Shown here in pieces: positions 40,756 through 50,189 of a DNA stretch of 64,000 nucleotides. The notes under the pieces are model-generated. The model saw nothing but the letters and a program-made list of their open reading frames with translations. It ran no database searches and had not been told where the DNA came from. The translations under genes and the position numbers were made by a program. How positions within the stretch are numbered: position 1 is the first letter of the stretch; each line of letters starts with the position of its first letter. The stretch spans positions 124,001-188,000 of the forward strand of contig NZ_LT707064.1 of assembly GCF_900156465.1 (NCBI RefSeq), read 5' to 3'. This DNA comes from Pseudomonas sp. 7SR1 (GTDB lineage: Bacteria > Pseudomonadota > Gammaproteobacteria > Pseudomonadales > Pseudomonadaceae).

Positions 40756-41238
40756 ATGAGCCTGCACGCCCCCATCTGCCCCTGTGGCAGCGGCAACCCA
40801 CTGGACGCATGCTGCGGCCATTACCACGATGGCCACCCGGCGCCCTGCGCCGAAGCCTTGATGCGTTCGCGCTACAGTGCCTATGTGCTCGGGCTGGTGG
40901 ATTACCTGGTGGCGACCACCCTGCCCGCTCAACAGGACGGGCTCGACCGCCAGGCCATCAGCGAGTGGAGCGCCAACAGCACCTGGCTGGGACTGGAAGT
41001 GCAGAGCAGTGAAGTCTTCGGTGGCCAACCGGAACATGCCTTCGTGACCTTTACCGCACGCTGGCATGACGGCCATGGCGAGCACAGCCACCGCGAGCAG
41101 TCTTCCTTCGTGCAGAACGGTGGCCGCTGGTATTTCATCGACCCGACCGTGCCGGTCAAGACGGGCCGCAACGACAGCTGCCCGTGCGGCAGCGGGCATA
41201 AGTTCAAGAAGTGCTGCGCGGGCTATTTCAATCGTTGA
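40756..41238 (+). CDS. YchJ-family SEC-C motif protein
   Basis: A 160-residue cytoplasmic protein of the UPF0225/YchJ family. Zinc-type SEC-C motifs sit at both ends: [19 protein letters not shown] at the N-terminus and [15 protein letters not shown] at the C-terminus. A central NTF2-like domain ([23 protein letters not shown]) lies between. SEC-C motifs bind Zn and contact protein partners such as SecB or ribosomes. A GTG at 40750 is an alternative start. Co-oriented with the preceding DUF6231 gene. Confidence 0.9.
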   Translation: MSLHAPICPCGSGNPLDACCGHYHDGHPAPCAEALMRSRYSAYVLGLVDYLVATTLPAQQDGLDRQAISEWSANSTWLGLEVQSSEVFGGQPEHAFVTFTARWHDGHGEHSHREQSSFVQNGGRWYFIDPTVPVKTGRNDSCPCGSGHKFKKCCAGYFNR

Positions 41239-41373
41239 AATCGTCGAGCACTCGTCCGCTTCTGCCCTAGGCTTTTCGTACAGAGCCTACGCTTTGCAAG
41301 AGAAGCCGGACCCGCTTTCAACGAAGCATGATCGTCGCGCAGGCATTCAAGACCTGGTGACAGAGGCGCAGAC

Positions 41374-41859
41374 ATGACACGTCCATCACTCCTGCTACGC
41401 ACCGCCAGCCTGCTGCTGTTCATCGGGCTTGGCGGTTGTGCGTCCTGGCGTGGTGAACAGGCGCCGGAACCGCAAGTGCACCTGGTCAAGGTCGAAGTCG
41501 TACGGGCGCGCCTGGTGGAGCAACGGTTCGTGCTGCATTTTCGGGTCGACAACCCAGGGGACAGCGACCTGACCGTGCGCGGCCTGACCTACCGGGTTCA
41601 TTTGGGCACCCTGCTGCTCACCGAAAGCGAGCACGAACACTGGTTCACGGTGGGCCCGAACAACAGCGCCTACTTCAAGGTGCCGATCCGTACCAACCTG
41701 TGGCCGCAGGTGCGCGAAGTGGTGAAATTGCTCGAGAAACCCCGGGAACAGATTCCCTATCGTCTGGAAGGTGAGCTGGAAACCGGATTATTCATCGCTC
41801 ACTACGTGCACCTGGAGCGCAATGGCGTGATAATCGCCGCCGATTTAATTGCGGAGTGA
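41374..41859 (+). CDS. LEA14-like (LEA type 2) lipoprotein
   Basis: A 161-residue lipoprotein with signal sequence [22 protein letters not shown] (Cys22). The mature part is one beta-rich LEA type 2 domain ([40 protein letters not shown]), a fibronectin-like fold associated with desiccation or envelope stress. It lies 136 bases after the YchJ-type gene and four bases before the His-rich SEC-C gene, so the last two are certainly coupled. Confidence 0.85.
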   Translation: MTRPSLLLRTASLLLFIGLGGCASWRGEQAPEPQVHLVKVEVVRARLVEQRFVLHFRVDNPGDSDLTVRGLTYRVHLGTLLLTESEHEHWFTVGPNNSAYFKVPIRTNLWPQVREVVKLLEKPREQIPYRLEGELETGLFIAHYVHLERNGVIIAADLIAE

Positions 41860-41863
41860 CCCC

Positions 41864-42067
41864 ATGACCCAACAACCCCACGTCCATGGCCCTGATTGCA
41901 ACCACGACCATGACCATCACCACGATCATGACCACGGCCATGTCCATGGTCCGAACTGCGGCCACGCTCACCAGGAACCGGTGCGCAATGCCCTGAAGGA
42001 TGTCGGCCGCAACGACCCTTGCCCATGCGGCAACGGCAAGAAATTCAAGAAGTGCCACGGGGCTTGA
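41864..42067 (+). CDS. small His-rich protein with C-terminal SEC-C motif
   Basis: A 67-residue protein. The first half is a histidine/aspartate run (residues 6-36, with patterns [15 protein letters not shown] and [13 protein letters not shown]) suggesting metal binding. The second half ends in the zinc SEC-C motif [19 protein letters not shown]. It starts four bases after the LEA gene stop with GCGGAGTGACCCC as binding site. Possible zinc or nickel buffer; inference only. Confidence 0.85.
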   Translation: MTQQPHVHGPDCNHDHDHHHDHDHGHVHGPNCGHAHQEPVRNALKDVGRNDPCPCGNGKKFKKCHGA

Positions 42068-42105
42068 GGGGCCGGGCGAAGGCCATCTTCGCCTGTTGAA
42101 GCATC

Positions 42106-42133
42106 ATCGCGAGCAAGCTCGCTCCCACAGGGG
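42106..42133. repeat. single REP palindrome (TGTGGGAGC family)
   Basis: ATCGCGAGCAAGCTCGCTCCCACAGGGG, a lone REP end after the His-rich SEC-C gene. Confidence 0.75.
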
Positions 42134-42220
42134 ATCCAGGGTACAAGGTACGTTTGCCTATTGCCGCGTGATCCAGTGCGGGAGCGGGTCTGCCCACGAT
42201 GAGACCGGCACAACCACTTG

Positions 42221-42778
42221 TCAGCCCGCCTCCAGAATCCGCTTCACATCGACCACCGTCGCATACTCGCCCTGCAAGTTGCCCAGGGCCATGGCATGCA
42301 CCTCGGCAGCCGAACGGACATTGCCGAAGTAGTCGGCCTTGTCGAAAGTAAAGCAGGCATCCTCGACCACCCACGTGTCGAATCCCAGGTTACCGGCCGT
42401 ACGCGCCGTGGACTCCACCGAGTTGTGCGTCGCCACCCCCACGATCACCAGTTGCCCGATGCCTGCCCGACGCAGGTCTTCTTCCAGGCGCGTGCCACTG
42501 AACGCATCCGGCACCTGTTTTTGAACCAACCATTCCCCCGCCAGCCGCTCGAATCGCGGCTGGACCTCCACCCCCGACTGCCCCGGCCAGAACACCGAGT
42601 CCGGCGAACGGGACAGGTGATGGACATGGATCACCGGCCGCGCCGACTGTCGCCAGAACCGCAGCAACTCGAGCATGCGCAGCTCCGCCTCGGGATTGTT
42701 GCGAGGGCCGAGCCTGGGATGAAGAATGCCTTTCTGTTGATCGATCAGGATCAGCGCTGCGTCTTGGCGTAGCTGCAT
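42221..42778 (-). CDS. isochorismatase-fold hydrolase-like protein, Ser at the catalytic Cys position
   Basis: A 185-residue protein of the isochorismatase/cysteine hydrolase fold. Asp13 (ALILIDQQKG) and Lys87 (QKQVPDAFSG) correspond to two members of the Asp-Lys-Cys triad. The third position, in GVATHNSVESTART, holds Ser120 where catalytic members have Cys. It may be a related enzyme class without thiol chemistry or an inactive form. The start at 42778 fits the family; 42826 would add 16 unrelated residues. Confidence 0.85.
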   Translation of the reverse strand: MQLRQDAALILIDQQKGILHPRLGPRNNPEAELRMLELLRFWRQSARPVIHVHHLSRSPDSVFWPGQSGVEVQPRFERLAGEWLVQKQVPDAFSGTRLEEDLRRAGIGQLVIVGVATHNSVESTARTAGNLGFDTWVVEDACFTFDKADYFGNVRSAAEVHAMALGNLQGEYATVVDVKRILEAG

Positions 42779-42976
42779 GCCGGTTTTCTCGTCAGGCCAT
42801 TGAAATTCCCGACACTTGAGCATCACCTCGTCCTACAGGCAAGCCCTGGCACTCGTCCGGCAACCGGGTTTTCGTCGCCAGCTCCACAAATATCCCTCGT
42901 CGCCGCTTGCGCGGCCTTCTCCTGCTCACTAACGTAGCGCCTTTCATTGGGTGCCCCCTCCCGCAGGAGCTTTGCC

Positions 42977-45427
42977 ATGGCCTCGCCAGCCTCTACTTCT
43001 TTCTTTCCCCGACTCGGCGTTGCCGCCACGGTCGCTGGTGTGCTCGGCTTGAGCGGTTGCCAGGCCTGGAATACCCAGGACACCGTCCCGCCCACTTCCG
43101 GCGTACAACCGCTCAAGGGGTTGGCGCAGAACGTCACGGTTCGACGCAACGCCATGGGCATGCCCTTGATCGAGAGCAGCAGTTTCCATGATGCGCTGTT
43201 CGCCCTCGGCTACGTCCATGCCGGCGACCGCATCACGCAAATGGTGACCCTGCGCCTGCTGGCCCAGGGTCGGCTGGCGGAAATGTCCGGGGCCGAGCGC
43301 CTGGACGTCGACCGCTACATGCGCGCCGTCAACATGAAGAAAAGCGCCGACGAGTTGTACAAGGCCTCTTCGCCACGGCTCAAGCGCTTCTTCGAGGTCT
43401 ACGCCCGCGGCGTCAACGCCTACCTGTTCCGCTATCGCGACAAGCTGCCAGCGGACCTGGCCGCCACTGGCTACAAACCCGAATACTGGAAGCCAGAAGA
43501 TTCGGCGCTGATGTTCTGCCTGTTGAATTTCAGCCAGTCGGCCAACCTGCCGGAGGAGATCGCCAGCCTGGTGCTGGCCCAGACGGTCAACAACGACAAA
43601 CTGGCCTGGCTGAGTCCCTCCTATCCGGACGAACCATTGCCCCTGAGCGAAGCCGACAAGCTCCAGGGCATCCGGCTCAATGGTCAGATCCCTGGCCTGG
43701 CCGAACTCGACAAGGCCAGCAATCAGTTGGCCGGGCTGAACCTGCCGGGTGCAGGGTCTTCGAATGACTGGGTGATCGCCCCGCAACACAGCCGTGGCGG
43801 AAAGAGCCTGCTGGCCAGCGCCAGCCAAGGGCCGTTGAGCGCGCCTTCCTCATGGAGTCCGGTGCAGATCCGGGCGCCCAAGTACCAGGCGGCAGGCGTT
43901 TCCGTACCGGGCATCCCGATGATCCTGGCGGGCTTCAACGGCAAGGTGGCCTGGAGCATGACCAGCGTCCAGGGCGACAACCAGGACCTGTTCCTGGAAA
44001 AGATCCGACGCCAGGGCAACTCCCTGTCCTACGAGGTCAACGGCAAATGGCAGCCGGTGACGGTGCGCAACGAAACCTACTTCGTCAAAGGTCAACGACC
44101 GATCCGTGAAGCCGTGTTCGAAACTCGTCACGGGCCACTGCTCAACAGCGCCCAAGGACTGGCCATGGCCAACGGCCTTGGCCTGGCCTTGCAGACACCG
44201 GCTTTTACCGACGACAGGACACTGGACGCATTCTTCGACTTGTCCCGTGCACAGAACGCCGAGAAGGCTTCCGACGCCACCCGCGAAATCCGAGCCATGG
44301 CCATGAACGTGATCTTCGCTGACGCCAGTAACATTGGCTGGCAGGTCACAGGTCGCTATCCGAACCGTCGCGAAGGCGAAGGCCTGCTGCCGTCCCCGGG
44401 CTGGGATGGTCGCTATGACTGGGAAGGTTACGCCGACCCCATGGCACACCCCTACGACCAGGATCCAGCCCAGGGCTGGCTCGGCAATGCCAACCAGCGG
44501 GTCATTCCCCACGGCTACGGCATGCAGTTGTCCAATTCCTGGGCCGCGCCGGAGCGTGGCGAGCGCCTGGCCGAACTGGCCGGTGCAGGCAAGCACGACG
44601 TCCGCAGCCTGACCGCGATGCAATACGACCAGACCACCCCGTTCGCGGCCAAGCTCAAGAAGGTCTTCGAAGCCCCGGGCCTGGCCCAGCCGCTCAAGCA
44701 GGCAATCGAAGCGCTGCCGCCGGCCGACCGGGCCAAGGCCCGCGAGGCCTACACCCGCCTGATGGCATTCGACGGCCGGCTAAGCCCGGTTTCCGCCGAC
44801 GCGGCGATCTACGAGCTGTTCCTGCAGGAAAGCATGAAGCAGATTTTCCTCGATGAACTGGGCCCGGAGAACAGCCAGGCGTGGAAAGCCCTGGTTGCCA
44901 ACGGCCAGCTCTCCTATTCGGCCCAGGCCGATCATCTGCTCGGCCGCGAAGACAGCCCCTTCTGGGACGATGTCCGCACCCCGCAAAAGGAAGACAAGGC
45001 GGTCATCCTGGCCCGTGCACTGGCCGCGGCCATCAGCGTCGGCGACAGCCAGTTGGGCACCGATCACAAGGCCTGGCAGTGGGGCAAGCTGCACCGCTAC
45101 GAGTGGAAGAACGGCAGTGGCCAGACCGTGCGCGGCCCGTTGTCGGCGGGTGGCGATGCCACCACGCTGAACACCTCCGCGTTCGCCTGGGGCCAGGATT
45201 TCAACACCGTCCTGGCACCCACGCTGCGCCTTATCGTCGACTTCAGCCAGCCCGAACCATTGCTGGTCCAGGGCGGCGTCGGCCAGTCGGGCAACCCGGC
45301 CAGCCCGAGCTACCTCAGCGGCATCGACCCGTGGATCAAGGCGCAGTACCAGAACGTGCCCTTGCAGCCGCAGAACTTCGACCGCGCCTACGGCAAGACG
45401 CGCCTGACCCTGGCGCCCGGCAGATAG
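42977..45427 (+). CDS. penicillin-acylase-family lipoprotein (Ntn hydrolase)
   Basis: An 816-residue exported acylase. The signal peptide ends in lipobox LSGC near residue 31, so it is membrane-anchored. The Ntn-hydrolase nucleophile Ser262 lies in [11 protein letters not shown], the standard autoprocessing site that gives alpha and beta chains. Downstream [20 protein letters not shown] and a conserved Asn region are typical of the family. It resembles acyl-homoserine-lactone acylases (such as PvdQ, QuiP) only at family level; substrate unknown. CAGGAGC precedes the ATG. Confidence 0.88.
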   Translation: MASPASTSFFPRLGVAATVAGVLGLSGCQAWNTQDTVPPTSGVQPLKGLAQNVTVRRNAMGMPLIESSSFHDALFALGYVHAGDRITQMVTLRLLAQGRLAEMSGAERLDVDRYMRAVNMKKSADELYKASSPRLKRFFEVYARGVNAYLFRYRDKLPADLAATGYKPEYWKPEDSALMFCLLNFSQSANLPEEIASLVLAQTVNNDKLAWLSPSYPDEPLPLSEADKLQGIRLNGQIPGLAELDKASNQLAGLNLPGAGSSNDWVIAPQHSRGGKSLLASASQGPLSAPSSWSPVQIRAPKYQAAGVSVPGIPMILAGFNGKVAWSMTSVQGDNQDLFLEKIRRQGNSLSYEVNGKWQPVTVRNETYFVKGQRPIREAVFETRHGPLLNSAQGLAMANGLGLALQTPAFTDDRTLDAFFDLSRAQNAEKASDATREIRAMAMNVIFADASNIGWQVTGRYPNRREGEGLLPSPGWDGRYDWEGYADPMAHPYDQDPAQGWLGNANQRVIPHGYGMQLSNSWAAPERGERLAELAGAGKHDVRSLTAMQYDQTTPFAAKLKKVFEAPGLAQPLKQAIEALPPADRAKAREAYTRLMAFDGRLSPVSADAAIYELFLQESMKQIFLDELGPENSQAWKALVANGQLSYSAQADHLLGREDSPFWDDVRTPQKEDKAVILARALAAAISVGDSQLGTDHKAWQWGKLHRYEWKNGSGQTVRGPLSAGGDATTLNTSAFAWGQDFNTVLAPTLRLIVDFSQPEPLLVQGGVGQSGNPASPSYLSGIDPWIKAQYQNVPLQPQNFDRAYGKTRLTLAPGR

Positions 45428-45434
45428 CCTGCCC

Positions 45435-45463
45435 TGTGGCGAAGGGATCCCTCCCTTCGCCAA
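45435..45463. repeat. short palindromic repeat (TGTGGCGAAGGG family)
   Basis: TGTGGCGAAGGGATCCCTCCCTTCGCCAA after the acylase gene; may act as terminator. Confidence 0.7.
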
Positions 45464-45558
45464 ACCTGCGCATCGGGTCGCCGACTGCCGTCAAACCCGA
45501 TAGAACTTCTGCGTCTCCCGCCACCTCTACCTGACAAGCCCATCGCATCGGTGACTGC

Positions 45559-46593
45559 ATGGATCTTGTCATTGCCCGCCCCGAAGGCCTGTATTGCCCG
45601 CCCGGAGATTTCTACATCGACCCCTGGCGTCCCGTGGAACGCTCGGTCATCACCCACGCCCACGGCGACCATGCCCGCAGCGGCAACCAGCACTACCTGG
45701 CGGCGGCCCCCGGCGAAGGCATCCTGCGTTCGCGACTGGGCCAGGACATCAATCTGCAGACCCTGCCCTACGGCGAACGCTTGCGCCATCACGGCGTGAC
45801 CCTGAGCTTGCACCCCGCCGGCCACGTCCTGGGCTCGGCCCAGGTACGGCTGGAGTACGAAGGCGAAGTCTGGGTGGCATCCGGGGACTACAAAGTCGAA
45901 CCCGACGGCACCTGTGCCGCGTTCGAGCCGGTGAGATGCCATACGTTCATCACCGAATCCACCTTCGGCCTGCCGATCTATCGCTGGCAGCCCCAGGCGC
46001 GGATATTCGACGAGATCAACCAGTGGTGGCGCGGGAACATTGCCGCCGGCCGCACCAGCGTGTTGCTCTGCTACTCCTTCGGCAAGGCCCAGCGGATCCT
46101 CCATGGTATCGACTCCGGCCTCGGACCGATCCTGGCCCATGGCGCGGTGGAACCATTGAATCGTGTCTACCGTGAGGCCGGGGTGTATCTGCCGCCGACG
46201 ATCTATGCCGCAGACGTCCAGAAGAACGATCCGCTCATGAGCCAGGCCCTGGTCATCGCCCCGCCCTCCGCCGGCGGCAGCACCTGGATGCGCCGATTCG
46301 GCGACTACAGCGACGCCTTCGCCAGCGGCTGGATGCGCTTGCGAGGCACCCGGCGCAGGCGCGGCGTGGACCGAGGCTTCGTGCTCTCCGACCATGCAGA
46401 CTGGCCCGGCCTGCTGTGGGCCATCGAACAGACCGGCGCGGAGCGGGTCATGGTCACCCACGGCTCGGTGGGCGTGCTGGTGCGTCACCTTTGCGAACAG
46501 GGCCTCGACGCCCAGGGGTTCTCCACCGAATACGGCGACGACGAGGAAGAGCCCGCCAGCGTGACGCCCCCCTCCGACGAGGAGGCATCATGA
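45559..46593 (+). CDS. ligase-associated DNA exonuclease (metallo-beta-lactamase fold)
   Basis: A 344-residue Mn-dependent nuclease, the Exo component of the Lhr-Exo-Lig-PdeM repair set. The metal-binding HxHxDH motif is at residues 33-38 (THAHGDHARSG). PAGHVLGSAQVRLEYEG, STFGLPIYRW and the C-terminal SDHADWPGLLWAIEQ are the beta-CASP-like family blocks. The related P. putida enzyme degrades DNA. It overlaps the ligase gene by four bases (ATGA), giving translational coupling. Confidence 0.92.
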   Translation: MDLVIARPEGLYCPPGDFYIDPWRPVERSVITHAHGDHARSGNQHYLAAAPGEGILRSRLGQDINLQTLPYGERLRHHGVTLSLHPAGHVLGSAQVRLEYEGEVWVASGDYKVEPDGTCAAFEPVRCHTFITESTFGLPIYRWQPQARIFDEINQWWRGNIAAGRTSVLLCYSFGKAQRILHGIDSGLGPILAHGAVEPLNRVYREAGVYLPPTIYAADVQKNDPLMSQALVIAPPSAGGSTWMRRFGDYSDAFASGWMRLRGTRRRRGVDRGFVLSDHADWPGLLWAIEQTGAERVMVTHGSVGVLVRHLCEQGLDAQGFSTEYGDDEEEPASVTPPSDEEAS

Positions 46594-48278
46594 AGGCCTT
46601 CGCCGAGCTGTATGCCGACCTGGACGCCACCACCTCCAGCAATGCCAAGCTGGCCGCCATGCGGGGCTACTTTACCCAGGCCTCGCCACAGGATGCCGCG
46701 TGGGCCGTGTACTTCCTCTCCGGGGGCCGGCCACGGCAACTGGTACCGGTGAAAATCCTGCGGGAACTGGCGGTGCAAGTGTCCGGCCTGTCGTCCTGGC
46801 TGTTCGAGGAAAGCTACCAGGCCGTGGGCGACCTGGCGGAGACCATCTCGCTGGTGCTGCCGGAGTCGCCCCACCGCTCCGACGAAGGCCTGGCGGCATG
46901 GATCGAAGAGAAGCTGCTGCCTCTGCGGGGCGAGCCGCCTGAAGTACTGGCGGCACGGCTGCCAGCCCTGTGGGCGCAGCTCGACCGGCCGAGCCTGATG
47001 CTGTGCATCAAGCTCATCACCGGCAGCTTCCGGGTCGGCGTGTCCAAGTTGCTGGTGACCCGGGCCCTGGCCGGCCTGGCAGGGCTGGACAGCAAACGAG
47101 TGGCCCAGCGGCTGGTGGGCTACACCGACCTGTCCCATCGCCCCACGGCCGACAGCTTTCTCAAGCTGATCGCCGCCGAATCCGACGATGAGCATGCCCA
47201 ACGCGGCGGCCAACCCTATCCGTTCTTCCTGGCTCACGCCCTTAGCGCGTCGGTGGAGCAGTTCGACACACTCCTGGGGCCGGCCAGCGATTGGCAAGTG
47301 GAATGGAAATGGGACGGTATCCGCGCCCAGCTGGTCAAGCGCGACGGCCAGCTATGGGTGTGGTCCCGGGGCGAAGAGCTGGTCACCGAGCGCTTCCCCG
47401 AACTGCACGCCCTGGCCGGGGCGTTACCGGATGGCACGGTGATCGACGGTGAGATCGTGGTCTGGAAAACCCCACTTCCCCTCACCGACGAGGCCTTCGA
47501 TGCCGATGCGCCGCTGCAACCGGCCGTGCAGCCCTTCGCCTTGCTGCAACAGCGCATCGGCCGCAAGACCCTGAGCAAGAAAGTCCTTGAAGATGCCCCC
47601 GTGGTGGTCATGGCCTACGACCTGCTGGAATGGCAGGGCGAAGACTGGCGCAGCCGCCCCCAGGCCGAGCGTCGCGAGTGCCTGGAGGCGCTTGTCACCC
47701 GCTGCCACAGCCCGGTCCTGCTGCCGTCGCCGATCGTCACCGGGCGGGACTGGCCCGACCTGGCCCGCCAGCGCGAAGCGTCCCGCAGCCTGGGAGTCGA
47801 AGGCATGATGCTCAAGGCACGCGATGCGCTGTACGGCGTCGGTCGGACCAAGGACATGGGCGTGTGGTGGAAGTGGAAAATCGACCCGTTCAGCGTCGAT
47901 GCCGTATTGATCTATGCCCAGCGTGGCCACGGCCGGCGCGCCAGCTTGTACAGCGACTACACCTTCGCCGTGTGGGACAACCCGCCGGGCAGCCGCGAAC
48001 GCAGCCTGGTGCCGTTTGCCAAGGCCTATTCGGGGCTGACCGATGAAGAAATGCGCCAGGTCGACAGTATCGTGCGCAAGACCACCGTGGAGAAGTTCGG
48101 CCCGGTGAGCAGCGTGAAGCCCACCCTGGTGTTCGAACTGGGCTTCGAGGGGATTGCCCTGTCCAAGCGACACAAGAGCGGCATCGCAGTACGGTTTCCG
48201 CGAATGTTGCGCTGGCGCCAGGACAAGACCGTCGAGGACGCCGACACGTTGGCAACGCTGCAGGATCTGCTGAAATGA
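46590..48278 (+). CDS. ATP-dependent DNA ligase (Lhr/Exo-associated)
   Basis: A 562-residue ATP-dependent DNA ligase. The adenylation lysine is Lys240 in EWKWDGIRAQL (KxDG motif). An N-terminal alpha-helical DNA-binding domain (about residues 1-200) precedes the nucleotidyltransferase (IDGEIVVWK, GVEGMMLKARDALYG) and the OB domain (WWKWKIDPFSVDAVL, VFELGFEGIALSKRHKSGIAVRFPRM). It fits the LHEP ligase, distinct from NAD-dependent LigA and Ku-linked LigD. GGAGG precedes the ATG. Coupled to the exonuclease by overlap. Confidence 0.92.
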   Translation: MKAFAELYADLDATTSSNAKLAAMRGYFTQASPQDAAWAVYFLSGGRPRQLVPVKILRELAVQVSGLSSWLFEESYQAVGDLAETISLVLPESPHRSDEGLAAWIEEKLLPLRGEPPEVLAARLPALWAQLDRPSLMLCIKLITGSFRVGVSKLLVTRALAGLAGLDSKRVAQRLVGYTDLSHRPTADSFLKLIAAESDDEHAQRGGQPYPFFLAHALSASVEQFDTLLGPASDWQVEWKWDGIRAQLVKRDGQLWVWSRGEELVTERFPELHALAGALPDGTVIDGEIVVWKTPLPLTDEAFDADAPLQPAVQPFALLQQRIGRKTLSKKVLEDAPVVVMAYDLLEWQGEDWRSRPQAERRECLEALVTRCHSPVLLPSPIVTGRDWPDLARQREASRSLGVEGMMLKARDALYGVGRTKDMGVWWKWKIDPFSVDAVLIYAQRGHGRRASLYSDYTFAVWDNPPGSRERSLVPFAKAYSGLTDEEMRQVDSIVRKTTVEKFGPVSSVKPTLVFELGFEGIALSKRHKSGIAVRFPRMLRWRQDKTVEDADTLATLQDLLK

Positions 48279-48620
48279 AATCCACCTTCAGGTCCGAACT
48301 CAGTCAGTAAACGAAAGACCGCCCCGTCTGTGTGGCGAGTGGATTTATCCCGCCGCCACAGAGACAGGATCACCATGGATAACTTTCCTCCCCTGCCGCG
48401 CATTCCCCGGCAACGTCCGATCCATCCTGGTGCATTTTTTGCGGTACGCTGCCACCTCGCGCACCATCACCTTGCATCCTGGCGCGTCGAAGCTTTTAAA
48501 CGCCTGTTCGCCACTCTGGTTCGGAAATTGCTATCTTTTTGCCGTCTACCGTTCTCACCATTGCCGGTAACAACACTTAACGCGCCACAAGCGCTCACCT
48601 TTGGTTCTAGGGACTCGATA
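48279..48620. other. intergenic region upstream of the aot-like operon
   Basis: 342 bases holding a TGTGGCGAG palindrome (48331-48360) and presumably the aotJ promoter. No coding signal is seen; an ArgR or other operator could not be recognised by eye. Confidence 0.4.
48331..48360. repeat. short palindromic repeat (TGTGGCGAG family)
   Basis: TGTGGCGAGTGGATTTATCCCGCCGCCACA, a copy with two mismatches, after the ligase gene. Confidence 0.7.
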
Positions 48621-49403
48621 ATGAAAAAAGCACTGCTGACCCTTTCTGCACTGGCATTGTGCATGGCTGCTGGCGTCGCCACGGCCAAGGAATACAAGGA
48701 ACTGCGTTTTGGTGTCGACCCGTCCTACGCCCCGTTTGAATCCAAGGCCGCCGATGGCAGCCTGGTCGGTTTCGACATCGACCTGGGCAACGCGATCTGC
48801 GAGGAACTGAAAGTCAAATGCAAATGGGTCGAAAGCGATTTCGACGGCATGATCCCGGGCCTGAAGGCCAATAAGTTCGACGGCGTGATTTCTTCCATGA
48901 CCGTTACCCCGGCCCGGGAAAAAGTCATCGATTTCTCCAGCGAACTGTTCTCCGGCCCGACGGCCTACGTGTTCAAGAAAGGCTCGGGCCTGAGTGAAGA
49001 CGTCGCTTCGCTCAAGGGCAAGACCATCGGCTACGAGCAAGGCACCATCCAGGAAGCCTACGCCAAGGCCGTGCTGGACAAGGCCGGCGTCAAGACCCAG
49101 GCCTACCAGAACCAGGACCAGGTCTACGCCGACCTGACCTCCGGCCGCCTCGACGGCGCGATCCAGGACATGCTCCAGGCCGAGCTGGGCTTCCTGAAAT
49201 CGCCCAAGGGCGTCGACTATGAAGTCAGCAAGCCGGTGGACAGCGAACTGCTGCCGTCCAAGACCGCCATCGGTATCAAGAAAGGTAACAAAGAGCTGAA
49301 GGCGCTTTTGGACAAAGGTATCAAAGCGTTACACGATGACGGCAAGTACGCCGAAATCCAGAAAAAACACTTTGGCGATCTGAATCTGTACAGCGGCAAA
49401 TAA
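48621..49403 (+). CDS. aotJ: basic amino acid ABC transporter, periplasmic binding protein (AotJ-like)
   Basis: A 260-residue periplasmic receptor of the polar amino acid family. The signal peptide is MKKALLTLSALALCMAAG...ATA. The mature start KEYKELRFGVDPSYAPFESK and CKWVESDFDGMIPGLKANKFDG are diagnostic of arginine/ornithine/lysine/histidine-binding proteins. The first gene of a five-gene set in the order of the P. aeruginosa aotJQMOP locus. A terminator follows directly. Confidence 0.9.
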   Translation: MKKALLTLSALALCMAAGVATAKEYKELRFGVDPSYAPFESKAADGSLVGFDIDLGNAICEELKVKCKWVESDFDGMIPGLKANKFDGVISSMTVTPAREKVIDFSSELFSGPTAYVFKKGSGLSEDVASLKGKTIGYEQGTIQEAYAKAVLDKAGVKTQAYQNQDQVYADLTSGRLDGAIQDMLQAELGFLKSPKGVDYEVSKPVDSELLPSKTAIGIKKGNKELKALLDKGIKALHDDGKYAEIQKKHFGDLNLYSGK

Positions 49404-49409
49404 TGCGCG

Positions 49410-49442
49410 GCGCCCGTCCGGCCTCGGACGGGCGCTTTTTTT
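49410..49442 (+). terminator. intrinsic terminator between aotJ and aotQ
   Basis: GCGCCCGTCCG-GCCT-CGGACGGGCGC followed by seven T's: 11-bp GC-rich stem. It would limit read-through to the permease and ATPase genes and so favour excess binding protein. Confidence 0.88.
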
Positions 49443-49460
49443 CTGCCAAAGGCATTCTCC

Positions 49461-50189
49461 ATGTTCGAACAACTCCTACAAAATCTGGGGCTCTCGGCTT
49501 TCAGCCTGCAGGGTTTCGGCCCGCTGCTGATGCAAGGCACCTGGATGACCATCAAGTTGGCGGCCTTGTCCCTGTTGCTGAGTGTCCTGCTCGGCCTGCT
49601 GGGCGCCAGCGCCAAGCTGTCGCGCCTAAAACTGCTGCGAATTCCAGCCCAGCTCTACACCACGCTGATTCGCGGCGTACCGGACCTGGTGCTGATGCTG
49701 CTGATCTTCTACAGCCTGCAAACCTGGCTGACCTCTTTCACCGATTTCATGGAATGGGAATACATCGAGATCAACCCGTTCGGCGCCGGGGTCATCACCC
49801 TGGGCTTCATCTATGGCGCGTACTTCACCGAAACCTTTCGCGGCGCGATCCTCGCGGTTCCCCGGGGCCAGGTCGAAGCGGCCACGGCCTATGGCCTCAA
49901 GCGTGGCCAGCGCTTCCGTTTCGTCGTGTTCCCGCAAATGATGCGCTTCGCCCTGCCGGGCATCGGCAATAACTGGATGGTGATGCTCAAGGCCACCGCG
50001 CTGGTGTCGATCATCGGCCTGGCCGACCTGGTCAAGGCGGCCCAGGACGCGGGCAAGAGCACCTATCAGCTGTTCTACTTCCTGGTTCTGGCTGCACTGA
50101 TCTATCTGCTAATCACCAGTGCCTCCAATGTCATCCTGCGCTGGCTGGAACGTCGCTATGCCGCCGGAGCCCGGGAGGCCGTGCGATGA
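49461..50189 (+). CDS. aotQ: basic amino acid ABC transporter permease (AotQ-like)
   Basis: A 242-residue inner-membrane permease of the HisMQ family with about five helices. GTWMTIKLAALSLLLSVLLG and the coupling-helix motif EAATAYGLKRGQRFRFVVFPQMMRFALPGIGNNW are characteristic. It pairs with the next permease. It overlaps aotM by four bases (ATGA). Confidence 0.92.
   Translation: MFEQLLQNLGLSAFSLQGFGPLLMQGTWMTIKLAALSLLLSVLLGLLGASAKLSRLKLLRIPAQLYTTLIRGVPDLVLMLLIFYSLQTWLTSFTDFMEWEYIEINPFGAGVITLGFIYGAYFTETFRGAILAVPRGQVEAATAYGLKRGQRFRFVVFPQMMRFALPGIGNNWMVMLKATALVSIIGLADLVKAAQDAGKSTYQLFYFLVLAALIYLLITSASNVILRWLERRYAAGAREAVR

Noticed and set aside
44779..45463. Minus-strand frames at the end of the acylase gene
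   Set aside because: Shadows of the plus-strand acylase reading frame.
48330..48620. N-terminal extension of AotJ
   Set aside because: The extra 97 residues lack a signal peptide and cross a repeat; the real signal peptide starts at 48621.
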